Below, piece by piece: positions 9,530-18,047 of a stretch of 64,000 nucleotides of DNA. How positions within the stretch are numbered: the first letter of the stretch is position 1; every line of letters starts with the position of its first letter. The notes under the pieces were generated by a model, which made no database searches, was not told the origin of the DNA, and saw nothing but the letters and a program-made list of their open reading frames with translations. The position numbers and the translations under genes were made by a program. This DNA is from Methylomonas subterranea (GTDB lineage: Bacteria > Pseudomonadota > Gammaproteobacteria > Methylococcales > Methylomonadaceae), in assembly GCF_024505185.1 (NCBI RefSeq), contig NZ_JANIBJ010000024.1, forward strand, positions 1 through 64,000, in the 5' to 3' direction.

Positions 9530-10605
9530 GCTTGATCAATCAAATGTTGCGCGACCTGGAGCAGCGCAAGCATGCCGACCCGGCACATTCGCCGTCGCCG
9601 CAAACACTGGAAGTAAAACCCATCCGGCAAGCGCGGCGTAGTAGCTATCGCCCCATGCTCTGGGCGGCGGTTATTTTATCGACCGGCTTCATCTGGTGGC
9701 ATTGGCGGCCTCAAGCCGTTCCGGCCGACGAACCCGCCGCATCGACCGAGCCAGCACCAACCCGGCCGGCTACGGCCGCCGAACCGGCGCCCTTACCCAC
9801 CGCACCGCAAGGCGAAACCGCCGTTGCCGAGGCCGGCGATGCGGAAACAACACCCACGCCCGCCGAACCCGTCAGCACCTCGGCTGTTTTAGCTTCCGCG
9901 CGGCCGGAACCGGTCGCCCAACAGCTACCCGTGCCAAGCACGACTCAATCGCCCCATGCCACCCAAGCAAATCGGGCCGCCAAACCCAGGCAAACCGCTG
10001 CCGTCCCGCCGGTAAAACCCGGTCGTGGCCAGCCCGAACAGCCGTCCCGGCGCGCCGAAAGCTTGTTTCGTCAGGCCGAAAACAGCGCCTCGAATTTGAT
10101 GCGGATGGAATATTTGCGGGAGGTTTTGCAACTGGAACCGAGGCATTTGGCGGCACGGCAACAGTTGTTGAGCCTGTTGGCGCGGGAAGGCGATACGCCG
10201 GCCTTGGAACAATTTCTGCGCGAAAGCCTGACCTTGTTCCCGGACCAGTTGATTTTCATTACCGCACTGGCGCATTTTCAAGTGCGGCAAAAGGATTTTG
10301 CCGCCGCCGTCAATACCCTGGAACGCATCGATCATCACAACAGCCACGATACCCGCTATCTTGGCTTGCTGGCTGCCGCGTATCAACAACAGCAACGCTG
10401 CGCCCAGGCGCTACCGATTTACCAAAAGCTCAGCCTTTTGCAAGCCGAAAAAGCCGAAAACTGGCTGGGTCTGGGTATTTGCGCCGAGCAACAGCAGCAG
10501 CCCGGTGAAGCGATGCGTGCTTATCAACAAGCTCTGAGCAAAAACAGTCTCGGCCCGCGGGTTGTCGACTATATTAAGCAAAGACTCAATGCTCTGACCC
10601 GTTGA
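9526..10605 (+). CDS. mshN: MSHA biogenesis protein MshN (TPR)
   Basis: 359 residues from the ATG overlapping the mshM stop; the start MSLINQMLRDLEQRK is typical of MshN. One membrane helix (about residues 43-60) is followed by a long Pro/Ala/Thr-rich periplasmic linker (about 65-170). Tetratricopeptide repeats run from about 180 to 355 (FITALAHFQVRQKDFAAAV, LAAAYQQQQRCAQALPIYQ). It probably acts as a scaffold in the periplasmic part of the pilus machine. The low-complexity linker makes length vary between relatives. Confidence 0.82.
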   Translation: MSLINQMLRDLEQRKHADPAHSPSPQTLEVKPIRQARRSSYRPMLWAAVILSTGFIWWHWRPQAVPADEPAASTEPAPTRPATAAEPAPLPTAPQGETAVAEAGDAETTPTPAEPVSTSAVLASARPEPVAQQLPVPSTTQSPHATQANRAAKPRQTAAVPPVKPGRGQPEQPSRRAESLFRQAENSASNLMRMEYLREVLQLEPRHLAARQQLLSLLAREGDTPALEQFLRESLTLFPDQLIFITALAHFQVRQKDFAAAVNTLERIDHHNSHDTRYLGLLAAAYQQQQRCAQALPIYQKLSLLQAEKAENWLGLGICAEQQQQPGEAMRAYQQALSKNSLGPRVVDYIKQRLNALTR

Positions 10606-10610
10606 ACCCC

Positions 10611-12305
10611 ATGGAACCGCAAAAGAAAATCCGCATCGGCGACCTGCTGGTACAAAACCGCATCATCAGCCACGAGCAGTTGATGAACGCATTGGCCGAG
10701 CAGAAAAAAACCGGCCGCAAGCTGGGTCGCACACTGATCGATCTGAACTACATCAGCGAAACCGATCTGCTGAATTTCCTCTCCCGCCAGTTGCAAATCC
10801 CGTTTCTGGACATAGCCCAGTACAAGCGCAAACCCGAGGTTTGCAAGGAACTGCCGGAAAACCTGGCCCGCCGGTTCCGGGTCATGCTGCTGGAAAGCAA
10901 TCCGCACGATATCTTGCTGGCCATGGCCGACCCCACCGATTTGATGGGTCTGGACGAAATCAGCCGAGTACTGAAAAAACGCATCCGCCAAGCCGTGGTG
11001 CGGGAATCCGACTTGATCAGCGCTATCGACCAGGCTTATCGGCGTACCGAAGAAATCAGCAATCTGGCCGAGCAACTGAGCGACGAGTTGTCGGAAAACA
11101 ACTTCGACTTCAACAATCTGCTGTCCAAGGTGGAAGTCAGCGACGCTCCGGTGGTCAAGTTGCTGCAATCGATATTGGAAGACGCGGTACAAACCAACGC
11201 TTCGGACATTCATATCGAACCGGACGAGAAAGTGTTGCGCATCCGCCAGCGTATCGACGGCGTGCTGAACGAGCATGTACTTGACAATATCAACATCGCC
11301 CCGGCCCTGGTGGTGCGCTTGAAGCTGATGTGCGGTCTGAACATTTCCGAGAAGCGGCTGCCGCAGGACGGACGCTTTTCGATCCGGGTGAAAAACAAAA
11401 ATCTGGATATCCGTTTATCCACCCTGCCGATACAGAACGGCGAATCGGTGGTGATGCGTATACTCGATTCCTCCAAGGGTCTGCTGGATCTGGATTTGCT
11501 GGGCATGCCGGCGGAATTGTCGACGCGCTTCAAAGCACATATCCGTAATCCGCACGGTCTGATTCTGGTCACCGGGCCGACCGGCAGCGGTAAAACCACT
11601 ACCCTCTACGCCGCCCTGTCGGCGGTGAACTTTCCGCAAACCAAAATCATCACCGCCGAAGACCCGGTGGAATACAGCCTGCCGCGCATCAATCAGGCCC
11701 AGATCAACGAAAAAATCGGCCTCAGCTTTGCCAGCGTGTTGCGCTCGGCCTTGCGGCAAGACCCGGATGTGATTTTGGTCGGCGAGATCCGTGACCGGGA
11801 AACCGCCGAAATCGCCGTGCGCGCCTCCATCACCGGCCACCTGGTCTTCTCCACCCTGCACACCAATGGCGCGGTGGAAACCGCCACCCGTCTGCTGGAC
11901 ATGGGCATAGAGGGCTACATTCTGGCCAGTGCTCTGAAAGTGATTGTGGCGCAACGTCTGGTACGTAAAATCTGCGACCGTTGCGCCGAAAGCGTCGCCA
12001 TCAAGGAAGACCAAATCATCTGGCTAGAACAGAGTTTCGGCTTGAGCGCATCCGAAATTGATTTTAAAAAAGGTATCGGTTGCCAGCATTGCAATCACCT
12101 CGGCTATCGCGGCCGCATAGGCGTCTACGAATTACTGGAAATGCGCCATGAAACCCTGGATGCCTTGCGGCGCAACGACTCCGCGAGCTTCATTTCCGCC
12201 GCCCGCGCCACCCCCGGCTTCAAAACCTTTACCGAACAAGCCTTGGAACTGGTCAAACAAGGCACGACCACGCTGCACGAAATAATGCGCATCTCGGAAG
12301 TCTAA
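10611..12305 (+). CDS. mshE: MSHA pilus extension ATPase MshE
   Basis: 564 residues from ATG 10611; a TTG at 10602 overlapping the mshN stop would add three. The N-terminal MshEN domain has two similar halves, IRIGDLLVQNRIIS and RKLGRTLIDLNYIS, followed by Leu-rich helices; in characterised MshE proteins this fold binds c-di-GMP. The GspE core has Walker A GPTGSGKTTTLYAAL, an Asp box in RQDPDVILVGEIRD, and the His box GHLVFSTLHTN. A Cys4 zinc motif (CDRC and CQHC) lies near the C-terminus. It powers pilus polymerisation. The next gene begins one base after its stop. Confidence 0.93.
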   Translation: MEPQKKIRIGDLLVQNRIISHEQLMNALAEQKKTGRKLGRTLIDLNYISETDLLNFLSRQLQIPFLDIAQYKRKPEVCKELPENLARRFRVMLLESNPHDILLAMADPTDLMGLDEISRVLKKRIRQAVVRESDLISAIDQAYRRTEEISNLAEQLSDELSENNFDFNNLLSKVEVSDAPVVKLLQSILEDAVQTNASDIHIEPDEKVLRIRQRIDGVLNEHVLDNINIAPALVVRLKLMCGLNISEKRLPQDGRFSIRVKNKNLDIRLSTLPIQNGESVVMRILDSSKGLLDLDLLGMPAELSTRFKAHIRNPHGLILVTGPTGSGKTTTLYAALSAVNFPQTKIITAEDPVEYSLPRINQAQINEKIGLSFASVLRSALRQDPDVILVGEIRDRETAEIAVRASITGHLVFSTLHTNGAVETATRLLDMGIEGYILASALKVIVAQRLVRKICDRCAESVAIKEDQIIWLEQSFGLSASEIDFKKGIGCQHCNHLGYRGRIGVYELLEMRHETLDALRRNDSASFISAARATPGFKTFTEQALELVKQGTTTLHEIMRISEV

Positions 12306-12306
12306 A

Positions 12307-13530
12307 ATGCCCCTGTTCACCTACAAAGCCCGCAACGCCGACGGCAAACTGATCGGCGGGTCGCTGGAAGCGGAAACTACTAAAATGGTGGCGCAAAATT
12401 TGATCGGCCGCGGCTTGACGCCCATCAGCATAGCGGCCGCGACGCGCCAGGACGGCAGTCTGCAACAGTTTCTGCACTGGCGCGCGGTCCAACAGTTGGG
12501 CATCAACGATCTGATCCTGTTCAGCCGGCAAATGTACAGCCTGACCAAGGCCGGCGTACCGATGGCGCGGGCCATCAACAGTCTGGCGGAAAGTTGCCGA
12601 AACATTGCCATGAAGCAAGCTCTGTTCGGCATTAGCCGCAAACTCGAGTCCGGCCAACAACTGTCTCAGGCCATGAGTCAATACCGGGAGATTTTCCCGG
12701 TTCTACTGATCAGCATCGTCAATGTCGGGGAAACCACCGGCGGCCTGGAGCAGGCTTTTCAACAAATCAGCCACTATCTGGAACGGGAAAAGGAAACCCA
12801 ATCCCGCATCAAGTCGGCGCTACGTTACCCTAGCATGGTACTCGTCGCCATCAGCGTCGCCATGGTCATTGTCAACATTTACGTGATTCCGGCCTTCAAG
12901 GGCGTATTCGATAAAATGGGCGCCCAACTGCCCTGGCAAACCCGCTTGCTGATGTCGATATCCGATTTCAGCGTTTCCTATTGGCCGACTATGCTGGGCG
13001 GCCTGCTGGTTTTGGCCCTGTTGATAGGGAAATATCTGGAAACCGCCGACGGACGCCGGCAGTGGCATAAAGCCCTGTTAAAAATACCCGTGGTGGGCAG
13101 CATCCTGGAACGCGCCACCATGGAACGCTTCTCGCGTTCCTTTGCCATGATACTCGATGCCGGAGTACCGCTGATTCAAGGCATTTCCATCGTCGCCCAG
13201 GCCGTCGGCAACGACTTCATCGGTTCTCGCTTGCACAAAATGCAGGTAGGCATAGAAAGAGGCGACAGCATCAGCCGCATGGCCCGCAGCATAGGCCTGT
13301 TCCCGCCGCTGGTGATTCAAATGATTTTGGTGGGCGAGGAGTCCGGCAACATCGCCGAAATGTTGCGGGAAGTGGCGGATTTTTACGAAGGCGAGATCGA
13401 TGTGGAATTGAAAAACCTCTCCAGCGCCATCGAGCCCTTTCTGATCGTCGTCATCGGCATCATGGTACTGGGCTTGGCCCTGGGGATTTTTCTGCCCATG
13501 TGGGATTTATCGACCAATATGCAGCGTTAA
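12307..13530 (+). CDS. mshG: MSHA inner-membrane platform protein MshG
   Basis: A 407-residue GspF/PilC-family protein. The N-terminus MPLFTYKARNADGKLIGG is the classic start of the family. Two homologous T2SSF domains contain FSRQMYSLTKAGVPMARAI and FSRSFAMILDAGVPLIQGI. Membrane helices lie near 170-190, 220-240 and at the C-terminus (IVVIGIMVLGLALGIFLPMW). It couples MshE to pilin polymerisation. It is the last msh gene here: mshF and the pilin genes (mshB, A, C, D, O, P, Q) do not follow. The 202 bp to 13733 hold nothing recognisable. Confidence 0.92.
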   Translation: MPLFTYKARNADGKLIGGSLEAETTKMVAQNLIGRGLTPISIAAATRQDGSLQQFLHWRAVQQLGINDLILFSRQMYSLTKAGVPMARAINSLAESCRNIAMKQALFGISRKLESGQQLSQAMSQYREIFPVLLISIVNVGETTGGLEQAFQQISHYLEREKETQSRIKSALRYPSMVLVAISVAMVIVNIYVIPAFKGVFDKMGAQLPWQTRLLMSISDFSVSYWPTMLGGLLVLALLIGKYLETADGRRQWHKALLKIPVVGSILERATMERFSRSFAMILDAGVPLIQGISIVAQAVGNDFIGSRLHKMQVGIERGDSISRMARSIGLFPPLVIQMILVGEESGNIAEMLREVADFYEGEIDVELKNLSSAIEPFLIVVIGIMVLGLALGIFLPMWDLSTNMQR

Positions 13531-13732
13531 AACAGATTGCCAACCCAATACGTGCAGACGGCAGTGCTGTTTTATCGGGGCTTGGGCGCTGCACAATAAA
13601 CGAAACTTACGGCAATCCGGATGGATGACCGTTAAATCCCCTCGGTTATCCGCACCGAGCGAAAACAAGTTTCCGGCTTGGCATGAACCGGTGCTTGAAA
13701 GCCGAATAAATACCGGCAAAGTGCCTACACAA

Positions 13733-13837
13733 AACCCACTGGCAACAAAAAAGGCCTAGGTCGTTAAACCTAAGCCTTTGATTTGTCAGGTAGCGGGAGC
13801 AGGATTTGAACCTAGGACCTTCGGGTTACTAGCCCGA
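13733..13837 (-). repeat. Left attachment repeat: degenerate 3' half of tRNA-fMet plus terminator
   Basis: The first 55 bp (13733-13787) are identical to 16381-16435 and include the terminator hairpin at 13747-13779. Positions 13788-13837 match the tRNA 3' half with five substitutions. The CCA is lost (reads CCT) and the anticodon loop reads CTAGTAA instead of CTCATAA. Similarity stops in the anticodon stem, so no full cloverleaf can form. Confidence 0.8.
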
Positions 13838-14074
13838 ACAAAATTGCATTTATCGGCGTTGATTTGGATTTACGAAATCCTGTAAATAATTGCTTTTTCA
13901 GTGGTTATTTTGTAACAGTCAATTATTAGTGTTGATTGATGTTTACTGATATACCTATAACCTGCTTACTATTGGCTTACTGGCTTTTTTTGATAAGCAC
14001 CTTCGGGCGTTTATTTTTAAACAAGAGAGTCAAGGCAAAATTTTTGCTTACTGATCAGCAAGTGGATGCGATAA

Positions 14075-15388
14075 ATGCGCATTAAATTTACATTAGGCCG
14101 TATCGAGTCTTTTAAATGTGGCGAGGGAAAGCAATCTGATTTCATGTGGGACACTGAAATGCCGGGGCTTGGTGTTAAAGCTTCTGCTGGTGGATCGAAG
14201 CAATATGTTTTGCAAAGCCGTCTTGCTGACGGGAAACCGCTACGCTTAACAATTGGCAAGTGCTCGGCTTGGAGAATTGATGATGCCAGAGCCGAGGCAC
14301 GACGATTGCAAGGGCTGATAGACCAAGGGCTTGATCCGAGGCAGCAAAAGGCAAATACGGCCGCCACGGAAGCGGCGGAGCGGGAGAAAGCCAAAACCGA
14401 AGCCATGCGCAACAGCATCACCGTCCAATCGGTTTGGAATGAATACCTAGCCCACAATCAAGGCTACTGGGGTGATCGTCATTACCGCGACCATTTGAAC
14501 CTGTCACAAGCCGGCGGTCTGCAAAAAATACGGGGCAAAGGCTTAACTGTGCAAGGTGTTCTCTTTCCCTTGTTGCAAATGCGCATGGTAGACATAAGCG
14601 CCAGCGTGTTGGCCGACTGGCAAAAGCAGGAAGCCGCCACCCGTGCCAACAACGCCCGTCAAGGTTATGAGCTGTTCCGCGCGTTCTGGCGCTGGTGCGG
14701 TCAGCATAATGAATACAAAGCTCTGATCGATATTGCCATCGTCGAGAACCAAGACCTTAGAAAAAAAGTACCGACTCGCAAAGCCAAAAAGCTTGACGTG
14801 TTACAACGTAGCCAGATAGCCGACTGGTTTAAGAGGGTGCAAGGCTTGAGCAATCCCGTTATTGCCGCTTACCTGCAAGGCTTGCTATTGACTGGCGCGC
14901 GGCGTGAAGAGCTGGCCGAACTGAAATGGTCGGACATTGATTTCAAACTGGGCGCCATGTGGATTAAGGATAAAGTCGATGCCGAAGGCCGGATGATTCC
15001 ATTGACACCCTATCTAACCAGCCTAATCAAGGCATTGCCGCGCCGGAATGAATGGGTTTTCAGTAGCCCCACGGCAGCCGATGGCAAGCTGGCAGAGCCG
15101 CGCATTGCCCATAACCGGGCATTGGATGCCGTCGGGCTCGATCATGTCACTCTGCACGGTTTACGGCGCACATTCGCATCATTGGCCGAATGGGTAGAAA
15201 TGCCGGTCGGTGTTGTCGCTCAAATTATGGGCCACGCACCGAACGCCACAGCAGAGAAGCATTACAAATCCCGCCCGTTAGAGCTTTTGGCTATCTGGCA
15301 CGGTAAATATGAGGCCTGGATATTGGAACAGGCCGGTATCGAATTTGCGCAATCTGAGCAAGCGCAAGGCTTGCGCGTCGTCAAATAG
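14075..15388 (+). CDS. Tyrosine-type site-specific integrase
   Basis: A 437-residue phage/island integrase with an N-terminal DUF4102-type arm-binding domain (MPGLGVKASAGGSKQYVLQ, LTIGKCSAW), a central SAM-like core-binding region and a C-terminal catalytic domain. Catalytic residues are visible: Arg in TGARREELAELKW, His and Arg in LHGLRRTFASLAEW, His in IMGHAPNATAEKHY, and the Tyr nucleophile in HYKSRP. It lies about 240 bp inside the left repeat, pointing into the element. Proteins of this type commonly integrate into tRNA genes, which fits the flanking tRNA-fMet repeats. The domain set appears complete. Confidence 0.93.
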   Translation: MRIKFTLGRIESFKCGEGKQSDFMWDTEMPGLGVKASAGGSKQYVLQSRLADGKPLRLTIGKCSAWRIDDARAEARRLQGLIDQGLDPRQQKANTAATEAAEREKAKTEAMRNSITVQSVWNEYLAHNQGYWGDRHYRDHLNLSQAGGLQKIRGKGLTVQGVLFPLLQMRMVDISASVLADWQKQEAATRANNARQGYELFRAFWRWCGQHNEYKALIDIAIVENQDLRKKVPTRKAKKLDVLQRSQIADWFKRVQGLSNPVIAAYLQGLLLTGARREELAELKWSDIDFKLGAMWIKDKVDAEGRMIPLTPYLTSLIKALPRRNEWVFSSPTAADGKLAEPRIAHNRALDAVGLDHVTLHGLRRTFASLAEWVEMPVGVVAQIMGHAPNATAEKHYKSRPLELLAIWHGKYEAWILEQAGIEFAQSEQAQGLRVVK

Positions 15389-15434
15389 TTACCATAACCA
15401 CTTGACAAGTGTTTCCTTTGGGATACAGTAAAGC

Positions 15435-15734
15435 ATGAAATACGCATTGCAAAGCACCCAAACCTTTACGCGCTGGCTGTCCAGCCTGAAAGACCCAACG
15501 ACCCGAAACAAGGTACTGAGCAGGCTCGACCGGGTAAGCAATGGCAATTTTGGCGACTGCAAAGCGATTGATGCCGGGCTGTTTGAATTGCGATTCGTAT
15601 TCGGCGCCGGACTGCGTATTTACTACACGCTCAGAACCGGGCAAGTTGTTTTGCTACTGGCTGGCGGCGACAAGTCCAGCCAACAGCGCGACATTGAAAC
15701 CGCGCGTGCCATTTTGAAAAACTTGGGAGACTAA
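15435..15734 (+). CDS. RelE/ParE-superfamily addiction-module toxin
   Basis: A 99-residue protein of the HigB/RelE-like 'addiction module killer' family. Recognisable parts are FTRWLSSLKDPTTRNKVLSR, the strand GLFELRFVFGAGLRIYYTLR, and VVLLLAGGDKSSQQRDIETA near the C-terminus. Family members are small mRNA endonucleases or gyrase inhibitors neutralised by the adjacent antidote. Five bases separate it from the antidote gene. The toxin-first order is typical of this subfamily. It probably stabilises the element. Confidence 0.85.
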   Translation: MKYALQSTQTFTRWLSSLKDPTTRNKVLSRLDRVSNGNFGDCKAIDAGLFELRFVFGAGLRIYYTLRTGQVVLLLAGGDKSSQQRDIETARAILKNLGD

Positions 15735-15739
15735 ACACA

Positions 15740-16021
15740 ATGCAAACCGAAACCATCGCACCTTTCGACGTGGCCGAATACCTGGAAACAGGTGAAGACA
15801 TTAAGCTGTTTCTGAAAGAAGCCGCCGAAACCGGAAACACCAAGGATTTTATCCACGCACTCAATACGGCAGCCAGAGCCAAGGGTATGACCGAAATAGC
15901 CAAGCAGATCGGCGTCACCCGCGCCAGCTTGTACAAGTCACTGGCCGACGACGGCAATCCACGCTTTGAAACTATCGCCAAGATTGTTGATGCCCTTGGT
16001 TGCAAGCTGATTGTATCCTGA
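15740..16021 (+). CDS. Addiction-module antidote protein (HTH, HigA-like)
   Basis: A 93-residue antitoxin. The N-terminal toxin-binding segment FDVAEYLETGEDIKLFLKEA is typical of the 'putative addiction module antidote' family. It is followed by an HTH (MTEIAKQIGVTRASLYKSL) and NPRFETIAKIVDALGCKL. It probably binds its own promoter and neutralises the upstream toxin. Its stop overlaps the next start (TGATG), so the following HigA-like gene is probably cotranslated. Confidence 0.85.
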   Translation: MQTETIAPFDVAEYLETGEDIKLFLKEAAETGNTKDFIHALNTAARAKGMTEIAKQIGVTRASLYKSLADDGNPRFETIAKIVDALGCKLIVS

Positions 16022-16356
16022 TGGCTATGCTTGCCCCGCTGCATCCTGGCGGTATTTTGAAAAATGACGTATTACCCGACTTGGGATTAGGTGTTACAGA
16101 GGCTGCTGCTCAATTGGGTGTATCTCGGGAAACGTTGTCGCGCGTTCTCAACGGACGGAGGGCGATCAGCGCCGATATGGCCATTCGTCTTGAAACTTGG
16201 ATTGACGGCCCGACAGCAGAAACTTGGTTGCGATTGCAGGCGAAATATGACATCTGGGTTAAAAGAAAAGAATTCAAACTGTCGAACCGCAATTGCAGTA
16301 TGGCGGGTTTGGGTTGGAGGCTTTGTGGGGCTTTCTGTTTTAGTGGCGTTGATTAG
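16021..16356 (+). CDS. HigA-family antitoxin-like HTH protein, orphan, atypical tail
   Basis: About 111 residues from ATG 16021, overlapping the antidote stop. LAPLHPGGILKNDVLPDLGL and the HTH AAAQLGVSRETLSRVLNGRR are the HigA hallmark, followed by MAIRLETWIDGPTAETWLRL. After QAKYDIWVKRKEF the sequence diverges from the usual HigA ending into a tail (SMAGLGWRLCGAFCFSGVD) that looks like read-through into unrelated DNA. No HigB toxin is adjacent. It may be a remnant of a lost higBA pair, or an extra regulator of the upstream module. Confidence 0.65.
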   Translation: MAMLAPLHPGGILKNDVLPDLGLGVTEAAAQLGVSRETLSRVLNGRRAISADMAIRLETWIDGPTAETWLRLQAKYDIWVKRKEFKLSNRNCSMAGLGWRLCGAFCFSGVD

Positions 16357-16380
16357 TATTGCTTTAATTTGCTTACCGGA

Positions 16381-16512
<132 letters not shown>

Positions 16513-16616
16513 ATTGATTTGGTTATTATACATCTATAATTTATTATGTCAAATCATTAGTTTAAAGATAGCGTTTTTTCCGCCGCAAGGCATTCCCCGG
16601 CTGGACGGATTGGGTA

Positions 16617-17789
16617 TCAGGCCCGCGCGGTCAATACCGCCACCGCCGGCAGTTCCTTGCCTTCCAAAAACTCTAGGAAGGCACCGCCGCCAGTCGAAGT
16701 GTAAGACACTTTGTCGGCAATGCCGTACTTGTCGATGGCCGCCAAGGTATCGCCGCCGCCGGCAATCGAAAACGCCGGACTTTCGGCAATCGCCAACGAC
16801 AAGGTTTTGGTACCCTCGCCGAATTGATCGATTTCAAACACGCCGACAGGACCGTTCCAAACAATAGTGCCGGCCTTGGCGACAATTTCCGCATATTGTT
16901 TGGCGGTTTCGGGCCCGATATCCAAAATCAGGTCGTCTTCGGCTACGTCAGCCACGTTTTTGACTGTTGCCTCGGCGGTATCTGAAAACTCCTTAGCGCA
17001 TACCACGTCGACGGGGACCGGAATTTCGGCGCCACGCTGCTTGGCGGCGGCCATCAAGCGCTTGGCTTCGTCGATCAAATCCGCTTCATACAGCGATTTT
17101 CCCACCCCATAACCGGCAGCGGCAATAAAGGTGTTGGCAATACCGCCGCCCACAATCAATTGATCGACTTTTGTGGATAAGGACTCCAACACGGTCAGTT
17201 TGGTGGACACTTTCGAACCGCCGACGATGGCTACCAAAGGCTTTTGCGGAGTTTCCAAGGCCTTGCCCAGGGCATCCAGTTCCGCCGCCAACAATGGCCC
17301 CGCGCAAGCCACGGCCGCGTGTTCGGCAACCGCATGGGTGGAAGCCTCCGCTCTATGCGCCGTGCCGAAAGCGTCCATGACGAAAATATCGCATAGCGCC
17401 GCCATTTTTTGCCCCAGTTCGGCGCTGTTTTTCTTTTCGCCCTTGTTAAAGCGCACGTTTTCGCACAACACCACTTCACCGCGCTTTACGTCCACACCTT
17501 CCAGCCAATCCTTGACCAGACGCACGGGTTGACCCAGCAATTTGGAAAATCGCTCCGCCACGGGTTGCAAACTGGACGCTTCGTCATACTCGCCTTCCGT
17601 CGGGCGGCCCAGATGCGACATCAAAATGACAGCCGCACCGCCCGCCAATGCCGCTTCAACGGTAGGCACACTGGCTTGAATGCGTAAATCGCTGGTCACT
17701 TTACCGTCCTTTACCGGCACGTTTAAATCCTGCCGGATCAATACCCGTTTGCCGGCCAAATCCAGATCCACCATTCTTTTTATGGTCAT
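16617..17789 (-). CDS. pgk: Phosphoglycerate kinase
   Basis: A 390-residue glycolytic enzyme converting 1,3-bisphosphoglycerate and ADP to 3-phosphoglycerate and ATP. Signature segments are [13 protein letters not shown] near residue 19, [10 protein letters not shown] near 58, [10 protein letters not shown] near 190, the nucleotide loop WNGPVGVFE near 315 and GGGDTLAA near 350. Length is normal for bacteria. No gap or tkt gene is adjacent. The upstream 258 bp to the divergent HD-GYP gene should hold its promoter, but none could be assigned confidently. Confidence 0.97.
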   Translation of the reverse strand: MTIKRMVDLDLAGKRVLIRQDLNVPVKDGKVTSDLRIQASVPTVEAALAGGAAVILMSHLGRPTEGEYDEASSLQPVAERFSKLLGQPVRLVKDWLEGVDVKRGEVVLCENVRFNKGEKKNSAELGQKMAALCDIFVMDAFGTAHRAEASTHAVAEHAAVACAGPLLAAELDALGKALETPQKPLVAIVGGSKVSTKLTVLESLSTKVDQLIVGGGIANTFIAAAGYGVGKSLYEADLIDEAKRLMAAAKQRGAEIPVPVDVVCAKEFSDTAEATVKNVADVAEDDLILDIGPETAKQYAEIVAKAGTIVWNGPVGVFEIDQFGEGTKTLSLAIAESPAFSIAGGGDTLAAIDKYGIADKVSYTSTGGGAFLEFLEGKELPAVAVLTARA

Positions 17790-18047
17790 ACATACTCCCG
17801 ATTGTGAAATAAACCCGTATTATAAAGCCTAATCTTTAGACCAAGCTTATTAAAGAAGCTGACGAAAGGCCACACACCCTTCGTAAAGGTTTCTATACTA
17901 TGACAGCCGCCGGCATTGTCCCCGACAGTCGATATTTTCCGAAACCCGAGATAAACCACTCCATCAAACATAAAAAATGTTGTTAAAAAACGTTGACCCT
18001 TCGGAAAAAAGAAAAACAAGCGGGACAGCGACGTAATCCAATACAGC

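Noticed and set aside
13788-13837. Possible second tRNA gene
   Set aside because: Only the 3' half matches; the 5' acceptor strand and D arm are absent, CCA is changed and the anticodon loop is altered. It is the att copy, not a working tRNA.
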